Numbered from the stretch's first letter, positions 1 to 7,109 are shown. The stretch: DNA of 15,821 nt from an uncultured Rothia sp. (GCF_937976295.1 NZ_CALJRY010000183.1:1-15821); one strand, 5' to 3'. Notes: generated by a model from the letters alone, not told the origin. Translations and numbers: made by a program.

Positions 1-10
1 CTTCCGATCT
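1..10. other. Probable residual Illumina adapter at contig end
   Basis: The first ten bases, CTTCCGATCT, are identical to the 3' end of the standard Illumina TruSeq read adapters, which finish in GCTCTTCCGATCT. An exact ten-base match placed exactly at the edge of the window is unlikely by chance. It suggests an untrimmed adapter on the end of an assembled contig, so biological sequence probably begins at position 11. The adapter sequence is established knowledge; its presence here as an artefact is inference. Confidence 0.7.
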
Positions 11-245
11 GGTCCTCGACCCTGCGCCCCGACTGGAACGTGACCGATACGGCGACTGGCTGGTGCAATACATCCCCGCCGTCAACGCCCAAAAAACCTA
101 CACCTGCCCCGAATGCTACCGCCCGATTCCACCCAGAACAGCGCATCTGGTGGTGTGGCAAGAAAGCCACACGATGGGCCGTAACCGCGCCATTGATGAG
201 CGCAGGCACTGGCATCAGCACTGCTGGCTAACCCGCCGTAAATAG
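3..245 (+). CDS. C-terminal part of a small zinc-finger-like actinobacterial protein (5' end missing)
   Basis: An open frame runs in from the left edge and stops at TAG 243-245. The first codons may be adapter, so real coding sequence starts at about 12. The readable tail carries CPEC (from 105) and, about 35 residues later, HWHQHCW, a C-x2-C ... H-x3-C arrangement that could bind one zinc ion. I recall a widespread actinobacterial family, usually labelled hypothetical or 'ATP/GTP-binding protein', that ends in the same way: Y-x-C-P-x-C, then P-P-x-T-x-H-x-V, then RRHWH-x2-CW. The 'ATP/GTP-binding' label has no support in the part seen here, because there is no P-loop. The function is unknown. 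The gene lies 84 bases upstream of the hydrolase on the same strand and could be cotranscribed with it. The 3' family match is good, but the N-terminus cannot be judged. Confidence 0.7.
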   Translation, partial: SDLVLDPAPRLERDRYGDWLVQYIPAVNAQKTYTCPECYRPIPPRTAHLVVWQESHTMGRNRAIDERRHWHQHCWLTRRK

Positions 246-253
246 GCTGAACA

Positions 254-307
254 CTGCACGTAAGGTGCAGCCCAAGACCAAATTCTCGACTAAGACCACA
301 TTCTCGA
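254..307 (+). repeat. Small hairpin and 18-base-period tandem repeat in the hydrolase leader
   Basis: Just after the upstream stop codon lies a perfect 6-bp inverted repeat, CTGCAC-GTAAG-GTGCAG (254-270). It is followed by two tandem copies of AAGACCAAATTCTCGA (274-289) and AAGACCACATTCTCGA (292-307), which differ at one base and repeat with a period of 18. There is no U-run, so this does not look like a terminator. It occupies most of the leader of the alpha/beta hydrolase gene. A regulatory role is possible but not shown. Confidence 0.6.
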
Positions 308-329
308 ATCCATTTCTTGAAGGAACGCA

Positions 330-1148
330 ATGAGCAACACCGCCGATATCACCCGCGAGCAGGAATTCGATCCCGCCCGCTACGTTTTCAGCACCGCCGC
401 TGAACCCACCCCCATTAAGGCACGTACCGTCCTGCCGGCACGCCGCGAGAACTTCACCGTCACCACCGCGGACGGCAAGCGCCTCGTCGGTGAACTCGCC
501 CTGCCCGAAGGCGAAGTCAAAGCAACCCTGGTGACCTTCCACCCGCTACCCACCCACGGCGGCTACATGGACTCGCACGTGTACAAGAAGGCGTCCTTCC
601 GCCTGCCGGCGCTGTCGAACATTGCGGTGCTGCGTTTCAACACTCGCGGTACCTCCTCGATTCGCGGCACCAGCGAAGGCGTCTTTGACGGCGGCTTTGC
701 CGAGAAGAAGGACTTCGACGCAATCCTGAAGTTTGTGCGCGAGCGCGCCCTGCCGAACCCCTGGCTCATCGGCTGGTCCTTCGGCACCGAGCTGGTGCTC
801 AAGTACGCGCCCGAATACGCGAACGAGTTCACCGGCGCTATTCTGCTCTCCCCGCCGTTGCACCGCGTGCACCCGGCTGAGCTGGACGAGTGGAACAAGA
901 TCTCGAACCCGCTGTACGCGCTGGTGCCCGAGCACGACGACTACCTGCAGCCTCCGGCGGCGCGTGAGCGTTTCGTGGCTGTACCGCGTACTCAGGTGAT
1001 CCCCTTTGAGGGTTGCAAGCACCTGTGGGTGGGCGAGAAGTCCGTGCAGCAGGTTCTGAACACCGTGGTCAGCATTGTGACCGGCGCACCCACCGAACTG
1101 CCCACCGAGTACAGCGGCCCGGTGGCAGAAGAAATCACTGAGCTTTAA
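330..1148 (+). CDS. Alpha/beta-fold hydrolase
   Basis: A 272-residue soluble protein with the nucleophile elbow GWSFG (residues 148-152, Ser150). Asp203 or Asp204 in VPEHDDY and His231 in GCKHLW complete a plausible Ser-Asp-His triad in the expected order. HPLPTHGG (residues 71-78) supplies the usual oxyanion-loop region, and RFNTRG-TSS (102-110) matches the strand and loop that follow it in dienelactone-hydrolase-like and serine-aminopeptidase-like families. There is no signal peptide or membrane segment, so it should act in the cytoplasm. The natural substrate is unknown. ATG 330 is preceded by GAAGGA (319-324) at a good distance. The short acidic C-terminal tail after residue 250 looks disordered. 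The gene ends 22 bases before a strong terminator. Confidence 0.88.
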   Translation: MSNTADITREQEFDPARYVFSTAAEPTPIKARTVLPARRENFTVTTADGKRLVGELALPEGEVKATLVTFHPLPTHGGYMDSHVYKKASFRLPALSNIAVLRFNTRGTSSIRGTSEGVFDGGFAEKKDFDAILKFVRERALPNPWLIGWSFGTELVLKYAPEYANEFTGAILLSPPLHRVHPAELDEWNKISNPLYALVPEHDDYLQPPAARERFVAVPRTQVIPFEGCKHLWVGEKSVQQVLNTVVSIVTGAPTELPTEYSGPVAEEITEL

Positions 1149-1170
1149 AGGTTCGGCATAAAAACAATAT

Positions 1171-1214
1171 AAAGGCGGCGGCTTTGGATAGAACATCCAA
1201 AGCCGCCGCCTTTT
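1171..1214. terminator. Strong bidirectional terminator between convergent genes
   Basis: A perfect 19-bp inverted repeat (1171-1189 with 1195-1213) encloses a 5-base loop, AGAAC. The arm starts with AAA and ends in TTT, so both strands have a short U-run after the GC-rich stem. It follows the hydrolase stop codon by 22 bases and lies between convergent genes, the hydrolase (+) and the AI-2E/PerM protein (-). It probably stops transcription from both sides. Confidence 0.93.
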
Positions 1215-1268
1215 GTCTTATAAGCGATGCCTGCTCAGTGGAAGAGCAGCGAGCACGTAGAGAAGCTG

Positions 1269-1302
1269 GAGGTGACTACAGCTGAGAGGTGACTACAACT
1301 GA
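1269..1302. repeat. 17-base tandem duplication spanning the stop codon of the PerM-like gene
   Basis: Two adjacent copies of GAGGTGACTACARCTGA (1269-1285 and 1286-1302) differ at one base. The right copy contains the minus-strand TAG stop codon (1293-1295) and the last codons of the AI-2E family gene. The left copy lies just outside the gene and repeats the same sequence. A replication-slippage duplication that left the reading frame unchanged explains it. Confidence 0.85.
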
Positions 1303-2579
1303 TCCTGGCGAGGAATGAACACCTCACGCACCAGAATCAGCACGGAAGCCGCCACCGGAATAGCAATCAGCGCGCCCAGCACGCCCCAGAGCGCGCCACC
1401 GGCAGCCACCGAAATAATCGCAATACCGGCAGGAACCGAGACAGCGCGAGCCATAATACGCGGAGAAATCAGGTACGCCTCCACCTGCAAGTACAGGAAG
1501 TACGCCACCGCAAACCACAGCGCCAGACTCCAGCCCTGAGTCAGCAGAATCAGCGAGGTCAAAATCAGCGCAATCACGCCACCAACCAGCGGAATGAACG
1601 CCAGAATCATGACGACCAAAGCCATCAACTGCGGGAAGCTAAAGCCCAAGAACAACATTATGAAGAATGCGAAGAGGGCGTTCAGAATGGCTACCATCGC
1701 CTGACCCATCACGTAGTTACCCACCGAATCAGTAATCTTGTCGGTAATGTACTTGACGCGCACACGCTTAGACGCCGGCGCCAGGCGCACACCCCACGCC
1801 TTAATCGTGTCCATCGAGGTGAGGAAGTATAGAGACAGGAACAGCACAATAATCACGCCGGTCACGCTCTGCGCCAGGGTAGAACCGGCAGACACCAGGC
1901 TCGACATAAAGCTATTGACCTGCGAGGAAGAGAACGTCGACTCCAGGAACTTGGGGACGTTCTCATTCACCCAGGTGCTGATGCTAAAACGCTGATCAAG
2001 CTCGTGATACCAATCAGAATCAATAATGTTTTGATAAATACCCGGCGCATACTGGATAAACTTAGACGCCTGCTCGCTAATGATCGGGCCAATCGTCATG
2101 ACCAGACCGGTCACAGCGCCAGCAAAACCAGCGACCACAGCAATCACGCCGACACCGCGCTTAATGCCCCAAGACTCCAAGCGACGCACAATCGGGTCCA
2201 GACCCAGAGCAATGAAAATAGCGCCGGTTACCCAACCCACCAGGGCACCCACATTGTTGAAAATGTAGTAGGCGAGGAGCGCCAAACCCACACCCACGGT
2301 CATGAGGAAACCAAAAGCAACCGGGTTATGCATCATGGAGGTCTTGCCGTTACCGACCACCTTCGGGGCGGGAGGCACATCCTCAGAAGTGGCGGAGACC
2401 ACCGGAATGGTATCCGTAGGAGGCATGGAAGCGCGGCGGCGGTTGGAACGCACCTGGTTAATGCTTTCGGTCAGTTCGCTGAAAGTTTCCGTCAGCTGGT
2501 CGGTGAGGGATTCCTTCTTGCGCGTCTCGGAGGACGATGTCGTCTCTTCGGGAGCTGCTGAGGATTTTTTCTCGCTCAT
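1293..2579 (-). CDS. AI-2E family transporter / PerM-like membrane protein
   Basis: A 428-residue polytopic membrane protein. The first 80 or so residues are hydrophilic and low-complexity (Ser/Glu/Thr, then a Pro-rich linker) and should be cytoplasmic. About eight hydrophobic segments follow: near 86-108, 111-128, 143-165, 239-255, 292-312, 317-345, 348-365 and 380-420. A long amphipathic soluble stretch (about 168-235) splits the second and third groups. This layout and the motifs FIPLVGG (about 328) and SPRIMAR (about 372) are typical of the AI-2E exporter / PerM family. Members are proposed to export small molecules or couple to Na+/H+, and the substrate here is unknown. A second ATG six bases upstream (2585) abuts the Shine-Dalgarno sequence directly. 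ATG 2579 sits five bases after AGGA, so I prefer it. Confidence 0.88.
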   Translation of the reverse strand: MSEKKSSAAPEETTSSSETRKKESLTDQLTETFSELTESINQVRSNRRRASMPPTDTIPVVSATSEDVPPAPKVVGNGKTSMMHNPVAFGFLMTVGVGLALLAYYIFNNVGALVGWVTGAIFIALGLDPIVRRLESWGIKRGVGVIAVVAGFAGAVTGLVMTIGPIISEQASKFIQYAPGIYQNIIDSDWYHELDQRFSISTWVNENVPKFLESTFSSSQVNSFMSSLVSAGSTLAQSVTGVIIVLFLSLYFLTSMDTIKAWGVRLAPASKRVRVKYITDKITDSVGNYVMGQAMVAILNALFAFFIMLFLGFSFPQLMALVVMILAFIPLVGGVIALILTSLILLTQGWSLALWFAVAYFLYLQVEAYLISPRIMARAVSVPAGIAIISVAAGGALWGVLGALIAIPVAASVLILVREVFIPRQDQL

Positions 2580-2590
2580 GCTCATCCTTT

Positions 2591-2605
2591 CCGGAACATT
2601 TCCGG
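2591..2605. promoter_or_regulatory. Perfect palindrome next to the PerM-like gene's ribosome site
   Basis: CCGGAA-CAT-TTCCGG is a perfect 6-bp inverted repeat with a 3-base centre, located 12 bases upstream of the preferred start of the minus-strand PerM-like gene. Its proximal arm overlaps the ribosome binding site GGAAAGG. It could be a repressor operator, or in RNA a small hairpin that limits ribosome access. A possible minus-strand -10 (TAGAAT, 2631-2626) lies just upstream. The sequence is certain; the role is inferred. Confidence 0.4.
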
Positions 2606-2873
2606 GTATTTTTCTCTACTGTGCCATTCTACCGGTTGGTTTACTCTGCTACAGCGTCAACGGCGAATCCCGAGGGCGGGGGAGTGCATGTGGGGAGGCA
2701 TCTGCGGGGCGGTTCGGGCAATAGCCCAAACACTATCCCCGGCATGAGCTCAGAGCGTAGGCAGCAGGGAACGCGCGCTCGCAACGGCGCATTGCGGGGA
2801 TAATAGAGGAAGGAACGCGTGAAGAATCTAGCCCGCACGCAACACTAGATACAGAACGTAAAGGAGCCTAAGG
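2606..2873. other. Divergent intergenic region, no gene seen
   Basis: This 268-base gap separates the minus-strand PerM-like gene from the plus-strand CnoX-like gene and should hold both promoters. The short open frames here lack ribosome sites and family-like sequence. I see a GATAAT -10-like hexamer at 2800-2805, a small perfect hairpin GGGC-AATA-GCCC at 2716-2727, and TATCCCCG near 2733 matched by CGGGGATA near 2796. No convincing -35 element is visible. Confidence 0.4.
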
Positions 2874-3902
2874 ATGAGCATTATTTTTGATCCGGCAGAC
2901 CGCGGCGCATCCCAGAACGCGGCACAGGGTAACGTTGCCCAGAGCAGTGTAGTGCAGAACGGCGCAACACAGAACGGTGCAGCGCAGGAGATTCCCGCCT
3001 CCGTACGCAACGCCATGGAACTGAACCCCAACGCCGGGGCGCAGAACACGGCACAGAATACTGCGGCACATGCCGGTGAGCAGGCCCCCTCCGCTCCGAC
3101 CTGGCGCTACGAGGTCAACACCCCCGAAGAGTTCCAGAAGTTCGTGCAGCTCTCCAGCCAGGGTGCCGTGATTTTTGCGCTCTACGCGCCGCACTCGCCT
3201 TCCTCCCTGCAGATGCTCGAAGGCGTGCAGAAGCTCGTCGACTCCGCCGCGGGTAGTATGATTTGCGCCGCCGTGGACGTCACCAAGCTCCCCGAAGCAG
3301 CCCAGGCATTCGGCGTGAGCGGCGTGCCTGCGGGCGTTGCCGTTCTGGCGGGCCGCCCGGCACCGATTTACACCGGCCCGGTTAGTGCAGAAGACCTCGG
3401 TGATGTGCTCTCCCAGGTTCTGCAGCTCGCGGCACAGTACCAGCTACCCGGCGGCTTCGACCCGGTCGTTCCCGAAGACGAAAAGCCCCTGCCGCCCCTG
3501 CACGCAGAAGCCGTCGCCGCCCTCGACCGCGGTGACCTGGAGGGCGCCCGCGCCGCATACCGCAAGGCAATTACCGAGAACCCCGGCGATAAGGAAGCGA
3601 AGCTCGGCCTGGAGCAGGTTGAACTGCTCGCCCGCGTGAAGGACCTGGACATGGCAACTGAACGTGCGGCGGCTGCGGCAGACCCCATGAACATTGACGC
3701 CGCATTCAACGTAGCCGACCTGGATTTGGTGGGTGGTCACGTGGAGGACGCATACAACCGTCTGCTGCGCCTGTTCAGTGCGGTAGGTCCCGACGATAAG
3801 GGGCGCGTGCGCGAGCGCCTCGTGCAGCTCTTCGACGTGGTGGGTGCATCTGATCCACGCACCGTGAAGGCGCGTGCGGCACTGACCATGGCGCTGTTCT
3901 AA
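2874..3902 (+). CDS. CnoX/YbbN-like thioredoxin-fold protein with TPR tail, lacking CxxC
   Basis: A 342-residue cytoplasmic protein in three parts. Residues 1-72 are a low-complexity tail rich in Gln, Asn and Ala, with repeated QNGA/AQN units. Residues about 76-185 form a thioredoxin-like fold with the cis-proline region GVSGVPAG (147-154). Residues about 205-342 are helical and TPR-like, starting AVAALDRGDLEGARAAYRKA. This is the architecture of E. coli CnoX (YbbN), a redox chaperone that protects and hands over substrates to DnaK/GroEL. The usual WCxxC site is replaced by APHSPSS (105-111), so thiol-disulphide chemistry is not expected. The only cysteine is C131. Actinobacterial YbbN-like proteins often lack the motif. 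AAGGAG (2861-2866) sits seven bases before ATG 2874. A chaperone role is inferred from the fold. Confidence 0.8.
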   Translation: MSIIFDPADRGASQNAAQGNVAQSSVVQNGATQNGAAQEIPASVRNAMELNPNAGAQNTAQNTAAHAGEQAPSAPTWRYEVNTPEEFQKFVQLSSQGAVIFALYAPHSPSSLQMLEGVQKLVDSAAGSMICAAVDVTKLPEAAQAFGVSGVPAGVAVLAGRPAPIYTGPVSAEDLGDVLSQVLQLAAQYQLPGGFDPVVPEDEKPLPPLHAEAVAALDRGDLEGARAAYRKAITENPGDKEAKLGLEQVELLARVKDLDMATERAAAAADPMNIDAAFNVADLDLVGGHVEDAYNRLLRLFSAVGPDDKGRVRERLVQLFDVVGASDPRTVKARAALTMALF

Positions 3903-3952
3903 AAAGCGCTGTCTCCAGGGAAGCGTCATGAGCCGGCCTAACCCGCTGAAAC

Positions 3953-3990
3953 TTTGAACCTGGAATTTTGAATCTGGAGTTTTGAATACG
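3953..3990. repeat. 14-base tandem repeat, about 2.7 copies
   Basis: The units TTTGAACCTGGAAT (3953-3966), TTTGAATCTGGAGT (3967-3980) and a partial TTTGAATACG (3981-3990) follow each other without gaps. The two full units differ at two positions. They lie about 50 bases after the CnoX-like stop codon. No function is evident. Confidence 0.85.
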
Positions 3991-4045
3991 GGCGGGCTAT
4001 CGTCTACCCACGCACTCGTGCTGTGGGGTGGGCGGTAGCCCGTTC
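3990..4045 (+). terminator. Long G-U-rich hairpin, possible terminator or structured RNA
   Basis: Bases 3990-4009 can pair with 4026-4045 to give a nearly unbroken 20-bp stem, with GGGCTA pairing to TAGCCC and CTACCC to GGGTGG, and a 16-base loop. Several pairs are G-U in the plus-strand RNA. In the minus-strand RNA these become A-C mismatches, so the structure forms only in the plus-strand transcript. No clear U-run follows, so it is an imperfect Rho-independent terminator for the CnoX-like gene. A 3'-UTR element or small RNA is an alternative. Confidence 0.5.
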
Positions 4046-4186
4046 TGCGTTCGCGGGTTCTAGCGGTTTTGAGATGCGGGTTGAGGCGGGGGAGAGCAGG
4101 CGACTCAACCTGTCAGATAGCGCGCCAGGACGCTACGTATAGCACCCCGGAATGTCCATATTATGCGTTGTGAGTACGTAATAATG

Positions 4187-4207
4187 CAGGTTTCATCGCC
4201 AAACCTG
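4187..4207. promoter_or_regulatory. Operator-like palindrome upstream of the ABC operon
   Basis: CAGGTTT and AAACCTG form a perfect 7-bp inverted repeat separated by CATCGCC. It lies immediately after an AT-rich -10-like stretch (4179-4184) and 33 bases before the ATPase start codon. That is a position where a repressor of the TetR or GntR type could block transcription. No regulator gene lies beside it. An RNA hairpin is also possible. Confidence 0.45.
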
Positions 4208-4240
4208 TTAGACCTCAAGGGGGGGTGATAGGGTGAGAAT

Positions 4241-5224
4241 ATGAACACTAGTCACATTTCCCAGGACCCGAACCCGCAAGAACCAGGTTCACCGCAGAAC
4301 CCGGTACAAGAGACCGTAGCAGAGGCAGTACCCCAGGCTGTAGCCCCCGAATCTGTAGCTCCAGAATCTGCAAACCCTGAGCCTGCTGCTCCTGAAGCTG
4401 TAGTTCCCGCATCGGTAGCACCGCAGCTACCCGTCACCCCGCAGACCGCACCGGCTGCTGGCGCTCGCCCCGCCATCGAAATCCGCGGCCTCACCAAGGC
4501 ATTCGGTCAGAAGGTCGCCGTTGACCGCATCAACCTCGACATCCCCTCCGGATCCTTCTACGGACTGGTCGGCCGCAACGGCGCCGGTAAAACCACCACC
4601 ATCTCCATGGTCACCGGCATGCTCAAGCCCAACGAAGGCACCGCCTACGTGCGCGGCATCGACATGTGGGCCGACCCGCTCAAAGCCAAAGCACACCTGG
4701 GTGTGCTGCCCGACGGCGTGCACCTCTTCGACAAGCTCACCGGCGAGCAGCTCATCACCTACTCCGGCTACCTGCACGGAATCGATAAGGAAACCGTCGC
4801 CTCCCGCGTCAAGGACCTGCTCGCGGCCATGGACCTGACCGACGCTGCGGGCCGTGCCGTTGCCGACTACTCCGCCGGTATGACCAAGAAGATTGCGCTC
4901 GCCGCCGCTCTCGTTCACGCGCCCTCCGTGCTGATTTTGGATGAGCCTTTCGAGGCGGTCGACCCGGTTTCCGCAGCTAATATTCAGGACATTCTGCGTG
5001 GCTTCGTTGCCTCCGGCGGTACCGTCATCATCTCCTCGCACGTGATGGACCTTGTCCAGCGCCTGTGCGACCACGTAGCCGTCATGGACTCCGGCCGTAT
5101 TCTCGCCGCCGGAACCGTCGACGAAGTACGCGCAGGCATGAGCCTTGAAGAACGATTCGTGCAGCTGGTCGGCGGCCGCACCTCCTCGGAAGGATTGTCA
5201 TGGTTGGGCACCTCGTCTCACTAA
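4241..5224 (+). CDS. ABC transporter ATP-binding protein with Pro/Ala-rich N-terminal tail
   Basis: A 327-residue ATPase subunit. Residues 78-310 form the nucleotide-binding domain: Walker A GRNGAGKTT (111-119), signature YSAGM (210-214, a degenerate LSGGQ common in ABC-2 type exporters), Walker B LILDEP (231-236) with catalytic Glu235, a D-loop at AVDP and the H-loop His267 in SSHVMD. The first 75 residues are an unusual tail rich in Pro, Ala, Glu and Val, with repeated APES/PEPA/APEA units, probably disordered. ATG 4241 is the first possible start, since an in-frame TAG lies at 4229-4231. Its ribosome site (AGGGTGAG) is weak. The 3' end overlaps the permease gene by 25 bases, implying translational coupling. 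It should power the permease from the cytoplasmic face. Substrate unknown. Confidence 0.92.
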   Translation: MNTSHISQDPNPQEPGSPQNPVQETVAEAVPQAVAPESVAPESANPEPAAPEAVVPASVAPQLPVTPQTAPAAGARPAIEIRGLTKAFGQKVAVDRINLDIPSGSFYGLVGRNGAGKTTTISMVTGMLKPNEGTAYVRGIDMWADPLKAKAHLGVLPDGVHLFDKLTGEQLITYSGYLHGIDKETVASRVKDLLAAMDLTDAAGRAVADYSAGMTKKIALAAALVHAPSVLILDEPFEAVDPVSAANIQDILRGFVASGGTVIISSHVMDLVQRLCDHVAVMDSGRILAAGTVDEVRAGMSLEERFVQLVGGRTSSEGLSWLGTSSH

Positions 5225-6876
5225 AGTGGCAGTATGTGCTCGCCGCCTTCCGCCGTAGCATCTGGGCGCTCATCGGCCTGATTTTTGCGGCGCTCTACGC
5301 GGGCGGCATGCTCTTCGGCCTCGGCTCCGCATACGCTGTAGCTAACTCTCGGGTACCCGAATACGGTCAGCTCGGCACCCTCCTTGCGGGCACCGTTGTG
5401 GCGCTCGCCTGGGCAATCGTCCCCATCTTCTTTAGCGGACTGGACGGCACCCTGGACGAGAGCCGATTCGTGCTCTTCCCCATCAAGCCTTCCACCCTGC
5501 AGAAGGGTCAGTTCCTCGGCGGGTTCGTGGGTATCCCCGGCATCGCCAGCATCATTGCCGTGCTACTTGGTGCTATCGCGTTTATATCGCAGCCGCTCGC
5601 GCTGATTGTGTACCTCATCTGCTGCGTGCTCGGCCTCGCGAACCTCATGGTGTGGGCGCGTCTCGCCAACCGCCTGGGCATGGTTCTGAACGATAACCCG
5701 CGCATCGCCAACACCCTGATGATCGTTGCCGCGCTACTGATGATGAGTGCCGGCTTCATCTTCGGCGGAACGATGATTTACCTGACCGAGCATTGGGATG
5801 AGATGCTGCCCTACCTGCCGTGGCTGGGCGTGACCCCCTTCGGGTCCGCGTTCGCCGTGCCCTACTTTATGGCGACCGGCAATATGGGAGCCGCCCTTGG
5901 CTGCCTGGCTCTGACCCTCGTCTACCTTGCCGGCGGCTGGTGGCTGTGGGGTAAGAACCTCGCACGCTCCATGGCGAATGTGGGTGGTGGCGCCCACCAC
6001 GCCAGCGCAACCGAAGTCGCCGCAGGTGACCTGGGCTTGTTCGCTCGCTTCCCCGCAACTCCTCGCGGTGCCGTAGCGGCACGAACCCTGCACTCAATCC
6101 TGAAAGACAACCGTCTGCAGATGCTGACCGTCAGCACCGCCATGCTTTACCTGATGCTGACAGTGGGTATGCCGCTGTTCCTGAACTCTGTAGGCTCCTT
6201 CGAAAGTCAGGTCAATTTCAACGGTGTTAACGCGGCTGAAGCCAACCAGATTATCAATAGCGGCGTCACGCAGCTCTTCGGATTCTGGATGTACTTCTGC
6301 ACCATCTTCACCGGCTACTACATGTGCTACCTCGTCTCCTACGACAACACCGCATTCAGCCTGCACGTGCTCTCCCCGCTGCGCGGTATTGACGACCGTA
6401 TCGGCCGTCTTTGGGGTTACAGCATCCTGATGGTTCCGGTCGTGGTGGTGATGATTTTTGTTGCCTGCGTAGCAAACGGACATCTGGAACTCTTCCCCAT
6501 CGTGCTGATGCACCAGCTGGGTGTGTTCGCTGCGGCTGCAGGTATTGGATGCGTACTGGATACCTTCATTAGTCCGCCGGTGGCTCCTCCCGGTGCTAAC
6601 CCGTTCAAGAATCCGAAGAACACTGACGGCTTTGCTAAGCAACTGCTGCTGATGCTCTCTATAGTTTTGGTGATGCTCAGCGCGCTGCCCGGCGGTATCT
6701 CCGTTGTCGTGTACATTTTCCGCACGCAGGATGTGCTGACCCTCGTCTACGGTGGCTTGATTCAGCTGCTGATTGGTGCCGCAGTGCTCGTGGGTGGCGT
6801 GGCGTGGGGCGGCCACCGCTATGACAAGGTCAGCTCCAAGATGCTGGAGCGCGTGGCACGCTTCCAAGCAAACTGA
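5200..6876 (+). CDS. ABC-2 type transporter permease
   Basis: A 558-residue membrane protein with about twelve hydrophobic segments in two halves: six before residue about 255, a soluble stretch of about 40 residues, then six more. It is the membrane partner of the ATPase encoded immediately upstream. ATG 5200 lies inside the end of the ATPase gene and is preceded by GGAAGGA (5188-5194) at five bases, so the 25-base overlap is well supported. No substrate-binding protein is encoded nearby, and the ATPase type points to an exporter. I recall similar two-gene pairs in other actinobacteria annotated only as ABC transporters, so the substrate cannot be named. A terminator follows 53 bases after the stop codon. 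Confidence 0.88.
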   Translation: MVGHLVSLKWQYVLAAFRRSIWALIGLIFAALYAGGMLFGLGSAYAVANSRVPEYGQLGTLLAGTVVALAWAIVPIFFSGLDGTLDESRFVLFPIKPSTLQKGQFLGGFVGIPGIASIIAVLLGAIAFISQPLALIVYLICCVLGLANLMVWARLANRLGMVLNDNPRIANTLMIVAALLMMSAGFIFGGTMIYLTEHWDEMLPYLPWLGVTPFGSAFAVPYFMATGNMGAALGCLALTLVYLAGGWWLWGKNLARSMANVGGGAHHASATEVAAGDLGLFARFPATPRGAVAARTLHSILKDNRLQMLTVSTAMLYLMLTVGMPLFLNSVGSFESQVNFNGVNAAEANQIINSGVTQLFGFWMYFCTIFTGYYMCYLVSYDNTAFSLHVLSPLRGIDDRIGRLWGYSILMVPVVVVMIFVACVANGHLELFPIVLMHQLGVFAAAAGIGCVLDTFISPPVAPPGANPFKNPKNTDGFAKQLLLMLSIVLVMLSALPGGISVVVYIFRTQDVLTLVYGGLIQLLIGAAVLVGGVAWGGHRYDKVSSKMLERVARFQAN

Positions 6877-6888
6877 TAAGAGTCGAAG

Positions 6889-7010
6889 CTCCAGCACGCA
6901 TCCTCCAGCGCATCAGGAATAAACGAGAAGGGTTCCGCGTTAGGTACTAAACCTGGCACGGAACCCCTTTTCTGCGCCACCTGAACTTCTAGCCCCGAAC
7001 TTCTAGCGAA
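6889..7010. repeat. Two short tandem duplications flanking the ABC terminator
   Basis: Before the terminator, CTCCAGCACGCATC (6889-6902) is followed directly by the shorter copy CTCCAGCGCATC (6903-6914), two bases deleted. After it, GAACTTCTAGC occurs at 6983-6993 and again at 6997-7007, a period of 14. Both are intergenic. Confidence 0.75.
6930..6971 (+). terminator. Rho-independent terminator of the ABC operon
   Basis: GGGTTCCG (6930-6937) pairs with CGGAACCC (6959-6966). After one C-A mismatch, the inner arms GTTAGGT and ACCTGGC pair with two G-U pairs. A TTTT run (6968-6971) follows. It lies 53 bases after the permease stop codon and is a standard intrinsic terminator. Confidence 0.9.
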
Positions 7011-7103
7011 AAGAAGCTACCGCAACACCTAAGAGTCTATGGCTGAGCTGTGGTCTGCCTCCTTATTGACCGCCCGTGGGCTCAGCACCTGCCAACAGCT
7101 ACT

Positions 7104-7109
7104 AAAATA
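7104..7109 (+). promoter_or_regulatory. Possible -10 element for the DUF3039 gene
   Basis: TAAAAT at 7104-7109 differs from the TATAAT consensus at one base and lies 75 bases before the DUF3039 start codon. No good -35 stands 16-18 bases upstream, because the nearest TTGACC (7066-7071) is too far away. The rest of the 308-base gap between the permease and this gene holds the ABC terminator and tandem repeats, with no credible gene. Confidence 0.3.

Larger units (their letters stand above)
3903..4240. other. 338-base intergenic region with repeats and hairpins, no gene seen
   Basis: The gap between the CnoX-like gene and the ABC operon has no credible open frame. In order it contains a 14-base tandem repeat (3953-3990), a long G-U-rich hairpin (3990-4045), an inverted repeat GGTTGAG/CTCAACC (4079-4085 with 4104-4110), an AT-rich stretch around 4157-4185 with a possible -10 (TAATAA, 4179-4184), and the palindrome CAGGTTT-N7-AAACCTG just before the ABC gene. 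It probably combines the end of one transcript and the promoter of the next. Confidence 0.6.

Noticed and set aside
546..1196. 216-codon minus-strand frame opposite the hydrolase
   Set aside because: It begins inside the terminator and overlaps a gene with a complete Ser-Asp-His triad. No ribosome site or family character.
3953..3990. CRISPR-like repeats
   Set aside because: Units are 14 bases, adjacent without spacers and fewer than three. No cas genes are present, and the other repeats in the window are also simple tandem duplications.
3990..4080. Signal recognition particle RNA or another known housekeeping RNA
   Set aside because: I looked for the conserved GGAAGGxAGCAG-type SRP core and tmRNA or RNase P features around the hairpin and found none.
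6094..6897. 267-codon minus-strand frame opposite the permease
   Set aside because: His/Gln-rich shadow product, while the sense frame encodes regular membrane segments and matches the operon.
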